From assembly GCA_029204225.1 (NCBI GenBank), contig MU832661.1, positions 1 to 64,000 of the forward strand: DNA of 64,000 nt, read 5' to 3'. Below the pieces are notes generated by a model. That model was given only the letters and a program-made list of their open reading frames with translations, was not told the origin of the DNA and ran no database searches. Each line of letters opens with the position of its first letter. Positions within the stretch are counted from its first letter, which is position 1. Source of the stretch: Diphasiastrum complanatum (Eukaryota; Streptophyta; Lycopodiopsida; Lycopodiales; Lycopodiaceae). Below are positions 44,744-56,200 of the stretch, piece after piece. The position numbers and the translations under genes are program-made.

Positions 44744-45597
44744 TGTGAAGTTTTTAGCACGTGTGAACTTCACCACACACCCTACAGGATCTTACTGAGG
44801 TGTTGTGATTGCACAAGATTGATCAAAGAACAGTATGCCTAGAAAATCTAAGACAAGAGCACAATGGCATATATCAGATGAAAAAATCTAACTATTCACT
44901 ATGAGAAATGAATGTCAAAAATAATTCTAAGTGTTCAGTATGGGAAAAAGAGGCTGCTCTCGAGTAGAGAGAGAAAATCAAGCATAGAAAACTCGGGTAG
45001 AGAGAGAATGAGTCCAAAACACGAAAATCTCAATAATCCCAATGTGGCAAAACATGCCCAGCTTTTCCTACATGAGAGAGACTCGAATTCCTACAATGGA
45101 GTTGCATGGAAAGTCCACTTAACTGAACTAATTCACCTACCATAGATCCACATGTGTAACTGCATGCATGTATGTCGCATGTACTGCATGTCAACTCATA
45201 AAACTGCCTAGACATGTGTACATCACTGAAACTACTTTGCATGTTGCATGCACTGATTGCATGTGGCTTGCATGCATACAGTAAGACTTTGCATGCATTC
45301 TAAACATCTGCATGTCATCATAATTAAACCTATCTAACTCAAATCCGAGCTACACTAGAAGGATATGTGCTCAATTCACACTCTTTTTATGTACAACATG
45401 AATTTTAGTGGAAATCACCATGGACATGACCCCAAACTCAAGATAGAAAGATAATATTTTAATAATCTTCACATGGGGCCAGCCGTGAACCGCGAGGTTG
45501 CCTCTAGGCCTCAAAAAAAAAGTGGGGCCCCAAAAAAGCGAGACCCTAGGCCTCAAAAAAAAGTGACACACCCCCTTTGTCAAGCCATGATTTCACA
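44744..45597 (-). repeat. Probable 5' LTR of copia E
   Basis: The inner end (CTTCACA on the complement) is fixed by the primer site. The outer end is inferred from the inverted ends TGTGAA/TTCACA at 45597. There is no second LTR copy in the window to confirm length (854 bp if correct), so an outer end near 45570 is also possible. It contains a CATGCA-rich zone. Confidence 0.5.
45160..45315. promoter_or_regulatory. Cluster of GCATG / CATGCA motifs
   Basis: About ten GCATG cores within 155 bp, several as CATGCA or GCATGC (45161-45170, 45245-45251, 45269-45275, 45290-45296). CATGCA is the RY element bound by plant B3-domain factors. It lies inside the probable LTR of E. A regulatory role is inference. 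Confidence 0.5.
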
Positions 45598-48530
45598 TGG
45601 TGGGGAGTAGGCAACGTGGAAGCAATGCATTAATGCATTGGCAATGGCATTAATGGATAGTTTGGCGCTCTCTCCATGCCTATCTCCTCGTCTTGGATGC
45701 ACCAGATACCGCGCTCACGCTTATCGATCCTGCTTGTTCCTTGATCATCATCCTTCGTGTGCAGATTCCATCGCTCTTCGCGCCGTGGTCTCGTGAATCC
45801 GAGAATTGGTTTGTGCATTGCTTTCTCTTTCACTTGGAAGAATGGTTGTGAGCTGAAATTCAAGGGGAAAAATGGAAAATTGAGATGCTGGAACTTGCAT
45901 TTTGCTAGCATCAATTTCTCAGCACATCACTGGGGGATTGGTAGGTACAGACATGAGCACAGGAGTTCAGTTTATGCAATAAAGATGTGTTCTTAGCTTG
46001 CGGTCTTTCTGATGTACCTGATCAAGCGCATCATATTGATCGTGCTGCCAGGCCGAAAAGAGCTCTGCTCTTAAGTTGCATTTGCAGTGAGCAACACAGC
46101 ATTAAAAGCTTGAATATGTTCTCTGACGAAGTGCAGCCAGCGAGTGTCCTGAGGGTAGCAAGACAGTAAACCTTTGCTCAGCTTGTAAGTTCTTAAGGTG
46201 TATTATCACGCTGAGGAAAACATTTGAAGGACTGTAAGAGTGATGCCTGGTCTCCGATGAGATGAGTTGCAAGGTACTGAATAAGTAGATTGGAATGATT
46301 TTCCCCCTTGAGAAATGTTCATCCGCTTTCCTTGATTGTTTTGAAGCATTCAGTTCAGAATATCGTTGGATTATTCCATTAGGCAGATTGTGGTGGCATG
46401 GTTTCTCATGTATTCAATTTTATGGCTTTTTACTGCTAAATTTAACGTCTTTTTCTGTTTATCACAGTGCATAGCATATTAATTTCTACACTTAAGCTAG
46501 CACTAGCCACTGCTGAAGGCAATTGCCTAACCACTTTAGAGTAATATGTTTTGTAAGGCATGCCATAATTTCAAAGTGCACAATTGCATTTATTAAGGAC
46601 AAGTTTGTCTTTCCTTCCTTAAAGTAAATCAAGCTTATGAAGAGCACCCAATTGTTAAAAAATACTATTTCAAGAGCCTTCCTATTAACATTGAAGGTGC
46701 TCTTTGCATTTCTTAAAGGCAGATGAGCAAGTGGTCTTTTGGTTCTTTCCCTCACGCATTTCTAATGTCAAATACGGTAGCGTTCCAGGCAGCCCTTTCA
46801 GCGACAACGCTGGATCTGTCAGTGCACTTCCATTATGCATCTCTTTAGAGCATTCTTTCAGTAAGGTAGCGAAGAGTAGAATGCCTATTTCAATGGCTGT
46901 TTCTAGACATTATCTAGTAGCGAACTTCTAGGGATTCACAAGCACCTCTAGCGCTCTACTTCTGAGCAGTTAGGGCTGATTTGGACAGATTTTCAGCCTG
47001 CCAAGGCCTTCTTTATTAATGAACCAACATCGGAGTCTCTACAATGAGAAATACAAGCTACACTCAGTTTTTATCTGAGGCATTTCTATGGCTGACCACA
47101 TAGACAGCGCACATGTATGCTAAGTGTTGATTCTTTGTTGGCAACATTCTATTGGCTTTTGGACATCCCTCTCCACATGGCAAACGTATGTTGGTGGACC
47201 ATTCTATAGCAGTTTTCAAAGGTTCTCTCTGATGCAACGAGTATATCCTTCTTCTGGCAAAGAAGATGATACATTTTATTGTAATGCAGATATTGTTGCA
47301 CCCTCTTGAATAGAATCATTCCATTGCTGTGTGTAACATGATTGCTATTGAATAGATAATGTCATTCAGAGGTTAGTTCTTGCTACTAGCGTAACCACAA
47401 TGCTATCTTTGGAACCAACATTAATGGGTAATCTCTTTGCAAGTTTTCATTTGACTAGTGAGGGTCGAATTGACAAGTGAGCACCATTTTGCTAGATGGC
47501 GAGTCTCTAACTCCTACAATCAGATGCTTCATCTGAGTCTGGAATTCATTGCAGAGTATTCAACTTGTTTTCATGTGTTATGATCTTGTTTACGCGGTAT
47601 TTTTTTCTCAAGGCTGTATTGGTAGCCGCATTGTTGAAACATTTTTCAATGACCAGTTTGTAATCACTTCTCCTATCCACTCCGCTCATTCTTGGTTATT
47701 CTCTGTTTTTGCACTAATAATGATAGTATTAGCCCTTTTATTGCTCTCTAGTGGGAACGACATTCTGCAGCATACGTTGATTTGAACAAACAAGGCTGAA
47801 AAGACATCAAGTCAGTAATGTTTTTTATATCATCTTTTCCTCATGTAGCTCCTTCGTCCTGTTGTGTAATGCAGCAATTGATCATATAATTCAGAGTCTA
47901 CCATCGATATTTCTTTTTTCAAATCTTGGACATTGCCTGGAGGCAGAATATTACTCTCACTGCTCGTCGGCGTTGGTGAGCACACATCTTCCTTTAATCC
48001 ATTGTTACAACATTTTCCTAGTAGTGAGATGCTTTGTTTTTTATATTTTGGGACTATTTACTGGCTTATCCGGAGAATGGAACACAATGAAACAACCACA
48101 TTCAAGGATGAGATTTCTTACAGAGATACTATGATGCAAAACTACCACATGACCTTTTAAAGGTATCTACTATAGAAATGTAGCTAATTAGACTCTTGTC
48201 TTGTACATGAGTAAGGGAAAAAGGCTTCGCAAATATATATTATCACGGTGAGGGTTTACGGACGTTTTCCCCTTTCGAGGCTCTTATTGAAGTTTAGAGC
48301 AATCTTTCGCAACTGGCTATAAAATGAAACAAATTTGAAATCTTCTATCAGGGGTTAGTCTGGAGGGTTTTGGGAGGAGAATTTAGTATGAGGTTGCTTC
48401 CATTTACAAATACTTTGAAACTTAGCTGATTCTAACAAAATGATCACTGTTTATTGAGGTAATTCAAACCCATATTCAAGATATCTATCGATGTCCCCAT
48501 TTTTGGTTAGATTTCGAGGGTAAGCGGATT
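45598..48530. other. About 2.9 kb without a supported gene
   Basis: Base composition is less AT-rich than the low-GC blocks and no retroelement motif was found in six frames. Short frames (46000-48200) have no recognisable domain. It could hold decayed elements or untranslated/intronic host sequence; I cannot tell. Confidence 0.4.
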
Positions 48531-48539
48531 AGGTTCTAT

Positions 48540-48790
48540 ACATAGTACCCACGGTTGTCAGAACCGTGGGGTGAACCATACTATGACCCATGGTACTGTT
48601 CATCGTAATTAATTAATTAATTAATGTTTTGGCCTCATTCGATTAAAAATGAACCTTAAAAAAAATGGCTTCATTTGATTAAATGGATCACCAGAACCAT
48701 GGCCAAATTTTTTTGAGAACCGTATGGTTCTTTGAACCGTGGTGAACCGTCCACGGTTCATTAATTCTATGGTTCTACCGGAAGTCACTG
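48540..48790. repeat. Inverted AACCGTGG repeats and (AATT)n
   Basis: Repeated GAACCGTGG / CCACGGTTC motifs in both orientations (about 48552, 48560, 48738, 48750-48760) flank an AATTAATTAATTAATTAAT run at about 48608. A foldback or a small MITE-like remnant is possible; no target duplication found. Confidence 0.5.
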
Positions 48791-48899
48791 CATGTAGGAT
48801 GAAATTGAAATCATAACAGCTGGAAAAATATTAAAACTCTATTCCAAGGTAGCACTTTTTAGCATTACGATGATGTAAATGTACAAGGGTAAATCAAGA

Positions 48900-49060
48900 G
48901 AGAGCCATTGATGAGGAGCTGGAGCTGCAAATGGAAATTATGCTAGAGCTAGCGATGGAGATGGAGATGGAGATGGAGAGAGAGTTTATGCTGGATCTAG
49001 AGATGGAGTTTATGTGCTTGGAGCTGGAGGAAATTGCGTTTATGTTTTTTACGTTTCTTC
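48900..49060. repeat. Purine-rich GAGATG/GAGCTG degenerate hexamer repeat
   Basis: GGAGCTGGAGCTG, then GATGGAGATGGAGATGGAGA and further spaced copies. The open frame across it (48931-49191, Met-Glu rich at its start) follows from the repeat period. Confidence 0.6.
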
Positions 49061-49329
49061 TTGTATGTGTTTATGTTCAGGGCGCCCATCGTAGGCTGGG
49101 AGCTCTTTCACCCTCATATGTTTACAACATCAAAGAAACCATAAGCATGTGCATGCAATGGCCTCTCCTGTCTACAAACCTCTATAAATGATGTTAAGTA
49201 TTATTGATGTTTTCTATTTGTTCGTGCATGTGTTCATGTCAAAGTGCGGGCAAAGCTTGACAAATGGAGTCATTGACAATGCAATACTTCCAATGGTATC
49301 GGGTGGTAATCATTGGATAGCATGGGTAC

Positions 49330-50090
49330 ATTCATTAGGTATGCATGTGTATGTTCCATGACCATTTTCCTCTACTCAAGTTAACACCTTTGAGAATAAA
49401 CATCTCCAGACGTAAGTTTCTCTAACACTCTTCTTTAAAGTTATTTTGGTAGGCTAGGTGCATACAATAGACATGCATGTGTATAGTCCATGATCATGGG
49501 CCCCTATAATTGCATCTATTTCAGATTCCACTGCTATTCTGCTACGACTATAATCTGCCAATCTATGACCTATAGAGACATGTAGATCTAAAATTTGTCA
49601 CTTTTGTAGTTCTATCTAAGTATAGCACTCCTTATACTTGAGTTAATGTTTTAAATGTTTCATTGTGTTAAACGTTTTAAACAATAGCCAATTACATGTA
49701 TCAGACACATCTTTTTACAAGAGTATCATTGATTAGAAATTGAACTCAAATCGGAATGTTCTTCTGGAAGAAACTGAAACTTACATGGATAGGAAACTGA
49801 AATTTACATGGCTCACTTATCCTCCTTTGTTGTCCCATTATAGTATTTTGAATTCTATACAACATATACATCGGGATAAAGCATGCATGAGTATGCTCCA
49901 TGACCATTTGCTCCTAGAATCATGGACTTAGAATTTGGTGACCAGACCATTGCTCCCAAACTTTCAATCCATGTTCTAACTCCACCGGGGGTTTGGCCAC
50001 TTGGCAGTAACCAAGTTAGCACATTTAAGAATAAACATCTCCAGTGTTAGTTTCTTGAATACACTTCTTTGAAGTTCGTCCTCGTAGTGC
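49330..50090. repeat. Diverged direct repeats upstream of gypsy G2
   Basis: A passage with CATGCATG(T/A)GTATG(T/C)TCCATGACCAT, followed by AGAATAAACATCTCCAG and CTTCTTT(A/G)AAGTT, occurs at about 49338-49450 and again at about 49882-50085. A third partial copy starts near 49470. No coding content. Possibly remnants of an LTR or leader. Confidence 0.55.
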
Positions 50091-50124
50091 AAATATTGTT
50101 TTTGAATATAATGTAATAACGACT

Positions 50125-50616
50125 ATGGAGTTCAAGCCTTTTCGCTTGATAGAAAGTCCTTTTGTCAAACTAAGTAATATCAAAATGACAAAAGACGAAA
50201 AAGTATGTGACTATATCGAACGATTTAAACGATTAAAAAGTCAGGTACAAGAGCAACCTACCGAGTCCATGCTCATCATTTGGTTCCTCATTGGACTTCC
50301 CCGATGGATCAGACGTGAACTTCGTTCCAATGGTGAATATACATCATTGAAACAAGCCGTGTTTGCTGCCATTCGGGAAGAAGACAAGGGCTCAAATGTT
50401 GAGGAACCACGAGAACGGAGAGCACATCGTGCTGTCCAAGAAGCTCGACCAAATGATGACACACGAGAACAGTTATGGAAAACACAGATGGAGTTGCTTA
50501 ATCAGCAACACCAACAACAGATGGAGAAACTCACCAAAGAGTTTCAAAACACTCTTAAGTCTATCCAAAGTTTGATGCCAGGTCAGTTACCCACTGGCCA
50601 AATCCATCATAGATGA
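50125..50616 (+). pseudogene. gypsy G2 gag capsid part, 5'-truncated
   Basis: 163 codons. Capsid C-terminal region KMTKDEKVCDYIERFKRLK, then LIIWFLIGLPRWIRRELRSN and a basic acidic-mixed stretch, followed by a Gln-rich coiled-coil-like segment (WKTQMELLNQQHQQQMEKL). The usual N-terminal capsid half and the 5' LTR are absent; the match simply starts at about 50115. A TGA at 50614 interrupts, and the frame continues with the first zinc knuckle. Confidence 0.82.
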
Positions 50617-51504
50617 GAGAACACGTGGTGCCCTCACTGCCGAGGTACACACACTGGCAATGAGTGCCCTTCATACCAACCGGTCCCAGATACCTCCTTG
50701 ATCAAATGTGAAATCTGTGACTTTATGGGGCATACCTCCCTTTATTGCTATTATAACCCGAGGAATCAGCCTCACAACCAGTCAGGAGGACATTATCAAC
50801 CTCCTCGACAACCATTTGTTTCACAGCAACAACACACGCCCTATCCACCACGAAACAACCAGATCCATATACAAGAGTTGCCCAGACCACCTAGACATCA
50901 ACCTCAACAACAGCTGGCACTCTTAGGACCACCACCACGAGGACAACAAGATCTAGGAGCACAAAAAAATAGACATCCTCGAGTGTCTACGCACACACAC
51001 CTGGTAGAAAACTCCTACGATCAATCATATCATCCTGATACATCAGTTCTATCATCTAGCAATCACCAGTATCAAACCAACAACTCATGCTCATGCAAGC
51101 AAGCTGAGTATTCCACACCACAAGACAACCCAACTCAGCTAGCCATTCAAGATGGTTACGCTATCGCCACCGGACCCAAGAGCAACCGCTTCTTTATCTG
51201 TGGCGAAACTGGACATTTCATGGCTGATTGTAAAGTTAAAAACCAATACCATGCAGAATGTCCCGACTGTGTTCGCAAACACAGCTTCAAAGACTATTCT
51301 AAACAACCTAACAGGATCCTTCCAGCATGTCATATCACATCCGAACCTGTTAGAGTTCTTACTAGAGCACAACACCAACAACACGAACATCAGCAAAACC
51401 ATGGACAATCAACTGACCCACATGGAAGCCATTTGATGGCCTCCACAGCACCAAAAGATTACCCAGACCCAAAAGTGGAACAAAGACAATACAACGAATT
51501 TTGA
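50617..51504 (+). pseudogene. gypsy G2 gag nucleocapsid with several zinc knuckles
   Basis: In the gag frame: WCPHCRGTHTGNEC (about 50623), a perfect CX2CX4HX4C unit CEICDFMGHTSLYC (about 50707), a Pro/Gln/His-rich stretch, then FFICGETGHFMADC (about 51190; first Cys reads Phe) and CPDCVRKHSFKD (about 51260). Four knuckle-like units is more than the one or two usual for plant gypsy gag. It ends VEQRQYNEF at 51504. Confidence 0.78.
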
Positions 51505-51753
51505 GATGAATTTTTGCGAGAGGAAAAACATACGAACAGTCCGTTATCAGCTCATATCCCCGAAAAGGACCAATCCCTCCAGGGACTTGAAGTATTTTCT
51601 GAACTCCTGCAAGCTCAACTCACCATGCCATTCCATAGTGCTATCAAATCCTTCACCGGACTTCAACATTATATCCATCGTAGTTTTCAGCTGTCTCCTA
51701 TTCCTGATGAATAGCAAAAACCAGAAGCGATTCCTGCAATTTTTTAGATTCCT

Positions 51754-52353
51754 ATGAATATGATGAATATAGGTGTTCCTAAGGGGAATAGCATCACACT
51801 ACCCTTGTTCTATAAAGATTATCCCGCAGTATCCGCTATCCTTGATAGCGGATCAGACGTCAATATAATGGCTTTGTCATTGGCAAAGTCATGGGGCTTC
51901 AATACCCTCGATCAACCACGATATAAACTTCGTATGGCTGATCAACGAGTTACCGACCCTGCTGGTCATTTATCAAATATAAAAGTTCGAATAGCAGGTG
52001 TCAAGTTTATCATCGATTGTGTCATCTTAGACTTACCAGAAGATGCCAATACGTATAAACTCCTTCTTGGTACACCCTGGCGCTGGACCGAAGAACGAAT
52101 TAAGGCCTTTGAGGAGTTGAAGACAGCACTCACAACGGCTCCCATACTCTGCTCGCCAGATTACACGACAGAATTCCATGTGCATACTGACACAAGTAAG
52201 TATGCCATTGGGGGCCTTCTTGCACAACCAGGCGAGTATGGCAAGGACTTTCTAATACGTTTCTTAAGCAGGCAACTGGTGCTTGCTGAAGTAAACTATA
52301 CTACTACCGAGAGAGAAGCATTGGCAATGGTCTATGAGGTACAACAACTATGA
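51754..52353 (+). CDS. gypsy G2 protease fused in frame to RNase H; RT missing
   Basis: One open frame of 199 codons. Residues 1-109 are the aspartic protease: AVSAILDSGSDVNIMALSLA, ending YKLLLGTPWR. At about 52080 it passes without frame change into the start of RNase H: WTEERIKAFEELKTALTTAP, FHVHTDTSKYAIGGLLAQ (catalytic Asp), TTTEREALAMVYEVQQL (Glu). In complete gypsy elements about 250-300 RT codons, including the YxDD box, lie between these two. The deletion is therefore exact and in frame. Not replication-competent alone. Gag-fused expression is unknown. Confidence 0.85.
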   Translation: MNMMNIGVPKGNSITLPLFYKDYPAVSAILDSGSDVNIMALSLAKSWGFNTLDQPRYKLRMADQRVTDPAGHLSNIKVRIAGVKFIIDCVILDLPEDANTYKLLLGTPWRWTEERIKAFEELKTALTTAPILCSPDYTTEFHVHTDTSKYAIGGLLAQPGEYGKDFLIRFLSRQLVLAEVNYTTTEREALAMVYEVQQL

Positions 52354-52750
52354 CATTATTTATTAGGCCAGACTTTTGCTTTTTACACAGACCATCAAGA
52401 ACTCCTATATATCGTCAATAATTCCTGTAAGACGGGACGAATAGCTCGATGGCTACTAATTTTGGAGGAATTTAATTTTCGTATAGTCGTTCGGAAAGGG
52501 TCCCAACATTTCATGGCGGATCACCTTTCCAGACTACCAAGTGCTGAAAAAGCAACTGCACCAGTCAATGATGATCTTCCTGATGCATGCCTTTTTCAGA
52601 TCGATGCCACACCCCTATGGGCTGAGGAGATCACTCAGTTCCTCACAACAGGCCGACTAAAAGAAGGCCTGTGTACAACAAAAAAAAGAATTTTTTTTAG
52701 TAAAAGCAGCGCCCTTTCAGTTAATCGCGGGACAACTTTACAAAAGGGGC
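52354..52750 (+). pseudogene. gypsy G2 RNase H end and connection to integrase
   Basis: After a TGA at 52351-52353 the same frame continues HYLLGQTFAFYTDHQELLYI (third catalytic Asp), then ILEEFNFRIVVRKGSQHFMA, DHLSRLPSAEK, the normal C-terminus of gypsy RNase H. An A/T-rich indel near 52680 shifts the frame before integrase. Confidence 0.82.
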
Positions 52751-53907
52751 ATTGACGACATTATTCGACGATGTGCCTATGAATCTGAGATACGACCGAT
52801 AATATCCCAGGCTTATGAGGGCATCAGAGGTGGCCACTTTTCTGCTGAAACCACAGCGAGGATTATCCTTCGAGCAGGATTGTGGTGGCCATCTTTGTTT
52901 AAAGACACGTTTGTTGTCATTAAAGCATGTGATGTCTGTCAAAGAGCAAAGCAAAATACCAAAGCAGACTTCACACTATTGACTCCCATTATAGAAGGCG
53001 AAGCCTTCCATAAGTGGGGGATTGACTTTGTTGGACCCATCAGTCCAGCAGCGAAACATACCCAAGCTCGATACATCCTCATAGCCACAGATTACGCCAC
53101 TAAGTGGGTAGAGGCCCGAGCAACGAAGGACGCCAATGCAAAAACAGTTGCATGTTTTCTTTACGAAAACATTATTACCTATTTTGGCTGTCCCATGGAG
53201 CTTGTTAGTGATCGTGGCACGCATTTTTACATGCTATCGTTGATAATCTCCTACGCCATTACCTTGTCGTTCACAAAAAAAGTACACCGTATTATCCTAG
53301 GTGTAATGGCCAGGCTGAATCAACTAACAAGACAATCTATAAGATTCTAACCAAGATAGTTGAAACCAGTTGCTCTGATTGGGAAACAAAATTTTTCTCA
53401 GCTATCTGGGCTTACCGCACCACCTCGAAAAAAGCCACTGGGTGGGTAACCCCTTTCCACTTAGTATACGGTCGAGAAGCGGTAATGCCCGTAGAATTCT
53501 TAGTACCTTCGCTACGAGTTACAGAGGCTTTTTCAACAGCTCTCTTTGAAAAAGCTTCCATCGAACAACAAGTCAAAACCAGGCTATTTACGCTAGCCCA
53601 GTTATGCGAGACAAGACTAATATCTTATCACGCACAACTAGTTAACAAACGACGCCAAAAAGCTTGGCATGACCGTCACCTGCGCAATAAAGATCTACAT
53701 TTAGGTGACTAGGTACTTCTTTATACATCAAAGAAGCACCCCGACAAGTTGAAGTTCAGAAGTGAAGGGCCATACGTTATCAACAAAATATTTCCTAATG
53801 GTGCAGTCCAGTTACAAACACTTGACGGGACACTCCTAGACACTGTCGTAAACGGTGGTCGTCTACGGCGGTACTACGAAGAGTTGTTCTTTGTTGACCC
53901 AATTTAG
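52751..53907 (+). pseudogene. gypsy G2 integrase with GPY/F module, broken
   Basis: Zinc site: AYEGIRGGHFSAETTARIIL, then CDVCQRAKQ. Catalytic Asp residues in HKWGIDFVGPI and ELVSDRGTHF; catalytic Glu in NGQAESTNKT, read after a frameshift near 53280. 53350-53480 continues with SDWETKFFSAIWAYRTT and TPFHLVYGREA; 53485-53712 with MPVEFLVPSLRV. A TAG at 53710-53712 replaces the usual Trp of GDWVLLY. The C-terminal GPY/F module (FRSEGPYVINKIFPNGAVQL) ends LFFVDPI at 53907. The downstream position of integrase relative to RNase H is diagnostic of Ty3/gypsy. Confidence 0.85.
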
Positions 53908-54290
53908 GATCTTTTTCCTTGAAAAAAAATATATTATATTATTCCTTTCCTTGTATATCTCGCCTATTGTTGACCTCGTTCCTTGTTTATACTTCATACC
54001 ATTACTTATGTACATTCTATGCATTTTTTTATTTCTTTTTCTCTTTCTTCTGTTCATACTCATGGGTCATGGGTGTTCTAGATCGACAACTGATAGGCTA
54101 CTCCTTAGGAAATCATTCTCACACTTCGGCCACCTCATCTCTGTCTCACTGGTATCTCAGGGTAACCAACATTTCTCAGATACACCTCTTTTATAAGAAC
54201 TTCTACTGTGAGCTACAGTCCTATTTTCCTTGGAGTTCTTCACTTGCATCAAACAGATCCATTTATGCATCATGAGATTTTTTTCAGATC
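53908..54290. other. G2 3' untranslated stretch
   Basis: T-rich, no supported gene. It follows the integrase stop and precedes the 24-bp array. Confidence 0.5.
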
Positions 54291-54712
54291 TCGACTGGAG
54301 CCTTCCGTCAGATCTCGACCGAAGCAGTTCTTTTAGATTTCGATCGGAGCCTTCCGTCAGATCTCGACCGAAGCAGTTCTTTCAGATCTCGACCGGAGCC
54401 TTCCTTCGAATCTTGACCGGAGCAGTTCTGTTAGATCTCGATTGAAGCAGTCCCTTCAGATTTCGACCGGAGCCTTCCTTCAGACCTCGACTGAAGCCTT
54501 CCTTCAGATCTCGACTGAAGCGATTCTGTCAAATCTCAACCGAAGTAGTTCCGTTAGATCTCGACCGAAACAGTTCTTTCAGATCTCGACCGAAGCAGTT
54601 CCTTCAGAGCTCGACCGAAGCAGTCCCTTCAGATCTCGACTGGAGCCTTCCTTCGAATCTCGACCGGAGCAGTTCTGTGAGATCTCAACCGGAGCAGTCA
54701 TTTCTCGATTGG
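54291..54712 (+). repeat. 24-bp minisatellite (8-codon unit), about 17 copies
   Basis: Unit TCAGATCTCGACCGAAGCAGTTCT and variants (GGAGCCTTCCG type). As 24 is a multiple of 3, a frame stays open through it (54442-54873) with repeats of QISTGAFL / QISTEAIL type. The frame has no start context or domain, so coding is doubtful. Confidence 0.85.
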
Positions 54713-55031
54713 AGGACATACATTCGAATTTTACGAACCCGCACGTCCCATCTCCCTTGCAACCAGACGACGACGACAATAAATGCCCTCTCACCGAAGC
54801 CATTCGCACCTCAGCGAAGTGCAAAACTAAAGCATTTTCTAGCGACGATCTGCGGCGATCTTCCTGCTCTTGACACCAATCCTGGCGCTCGACTATTCAA
54901 TCCGTCCGTCATAAGCTTCACACCATCTCCCCATCGTTATCACTCCCTTATGAGCGCCATCACCGAAATCTTCAACACAAACGTTGTCGGTAGAATACCT
55001 TATATCTCAAGTTTTGCATGCTGAGGGGTAG

Positions 55032-56200
55032 TGTCACACGAGCACTTATCACGCTCTTGTCACACTATTGAACATCCTACAATCACAATCACACACCATA
55101 CACCTTCAACCTGCTTTATCCCTGACAAATACACATCCATAACATCCATAACATTAAAAACATTGTCAAACACTTCCACTTCCTCCTATTCCACTCGCCA
55201 TCTTCTTCACTCAACCTCACTCTGTTCACCCACCTTTACTTCATCACCCACACCACTCTACCCAACACAAGCATCTTCCACATAACTCCCTTTCCAAACC
55301 CATTCATACATCCCTTCCCCCACACTTTTCGAACCATTCTGCACCACCACTTCCCATCTCAACCAAAGCCACTGCATTAGATCTCAACTGAAGCCACTCC
55401 ATCAGATCTCAACCGGAGCCCAACCTTTCCCATCTCAACTGAAGCCACTCCATCAGATCTCAACCGGAGCCCAACCTTTCCCATCTCAACCGAAGCCACT
55501 CCATCAGATTTCAACCGAAGCCCAACCCAGCAAATCTCAACCGAAGCCACTCCATCAGATTTCAACCGAAGCCCAACCCAGCAGATCTCAACTGAAGCCA
55601 CTCCATTAGATCTCAACCGGAGCCCAACCTATCCCATCTCAACCGAAGCCACTCCATCAGATTTTAACCGAAGCCCAACCCAGCAGATCTCAACCGAAGC
55701 CACTCCATTAGATCTCAACCGAAGCCCAACCTTTCCCATCTCAACCGAAGCCACTCCATCAGATCTCAACCGGAGCCCAACCTTTCCCATCTCAACCGAA
55801 GCCACTCCATCAGATCTCAACTGGAGCCCAACCTTTCCCATCTCAACCGAAGCCACTCCATCAGATTTCAACCGAAGCCCAACCCAGCAGATCTCAATCG
55901 AAGCCACTCCATCAGATCTCAACCGAAGCCCAACCTTTCCCATCTCAACCGAAGCCACTCCATCAGATCTCAACCGGAGCCCAACCTTTCCCATCTCAAC
56001 CGAAGCCACTCCATCAGATTTCAACCAAAGCCCAACCCAGCAGATCTCAACCGAAGCCACTCCATCAGATTTCAACCAAAGCCCAACCCAGCAGATCTCA
56101 ACCGAAGCCACTCCATCATATCTCAACCGGAGCCCAACCTTTCCCATCTCAACCGAAGCAGTTTTTCCAAATCCCTCCTTCTTCCATTTTCCAACCATGT
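55032..56200 (+). repeat. Possible 3' LTR of gypsy G2 (start only)
   Basis: A purine-rich GCTGAGGGGTAG is followed by TGTCACACGAGCAC, as expected for polypurine tract and LTR start. No 5' copy is in the window and the right end is not defined. The 51-bp array lies inside it. Confidence 0.4.
55355..56160. repeat. 51-bp minisatellite, about 15-16 copies
   Basis: The unit of 51 bp consists of CATCTCAACCGAAGCCACTC plus CATCAGATCTCAACCGGAGC and a variable CCCAACCTTTC or CCCAACCCAGC end. Two half-units share the (A)TCTCAACCG(A/G)AG core with the 24-bp array at 54291-54712. On the complement it gives 17-residue repeats (VGLRLRSDGVASVE plus variable residues) that stay open only because 51 is a multiple of 3. 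Confidence 0.9.

Larger units (their letters stand above)
39418..45597 (-). mobile_element. copia E: minus-strand element, 3'-truncated, hosting a CACTA insertion
   Basis: From high to low coordinates: probable 5' LTR (45597-44744), primer site, leader, gag (43967), zinc knuckle, protease, pre-integrase, integrase and the linker, which is split by the CACTA element (39601-41732) and resumes at 39600-39418. It stops after EEPKDVQEAFQSKE, exactly where RT begins. RT, RNase H and 3' LTR are missing. Same lineage as A, C and F. Confidence 0.85.

Noticed and set aside
45470-45565. hAT-like GGGGCCC / CCTCAAAAAA text
   Set aside because: Reminiscent of hAT non-autonomous elements, but no 8-bp target duplication or paired termini found.
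48931-49191. Met/Glu-rich small protein
   Set aside because: Its first half is a degenerate hexamer repeat, and the second half has no recognisable feature.
45598-50110. Host gene in the long non-retroelement stretch
   Set aside because: I scanned short frames and splice-like sites and could not assemble a supported exon chain; left unannotated.
54291-56160. CRISPR-like appearance of regular repeats
   Set aside because: No unique spacers between units, and the context is a plant retroelement. It is a minisatellite.
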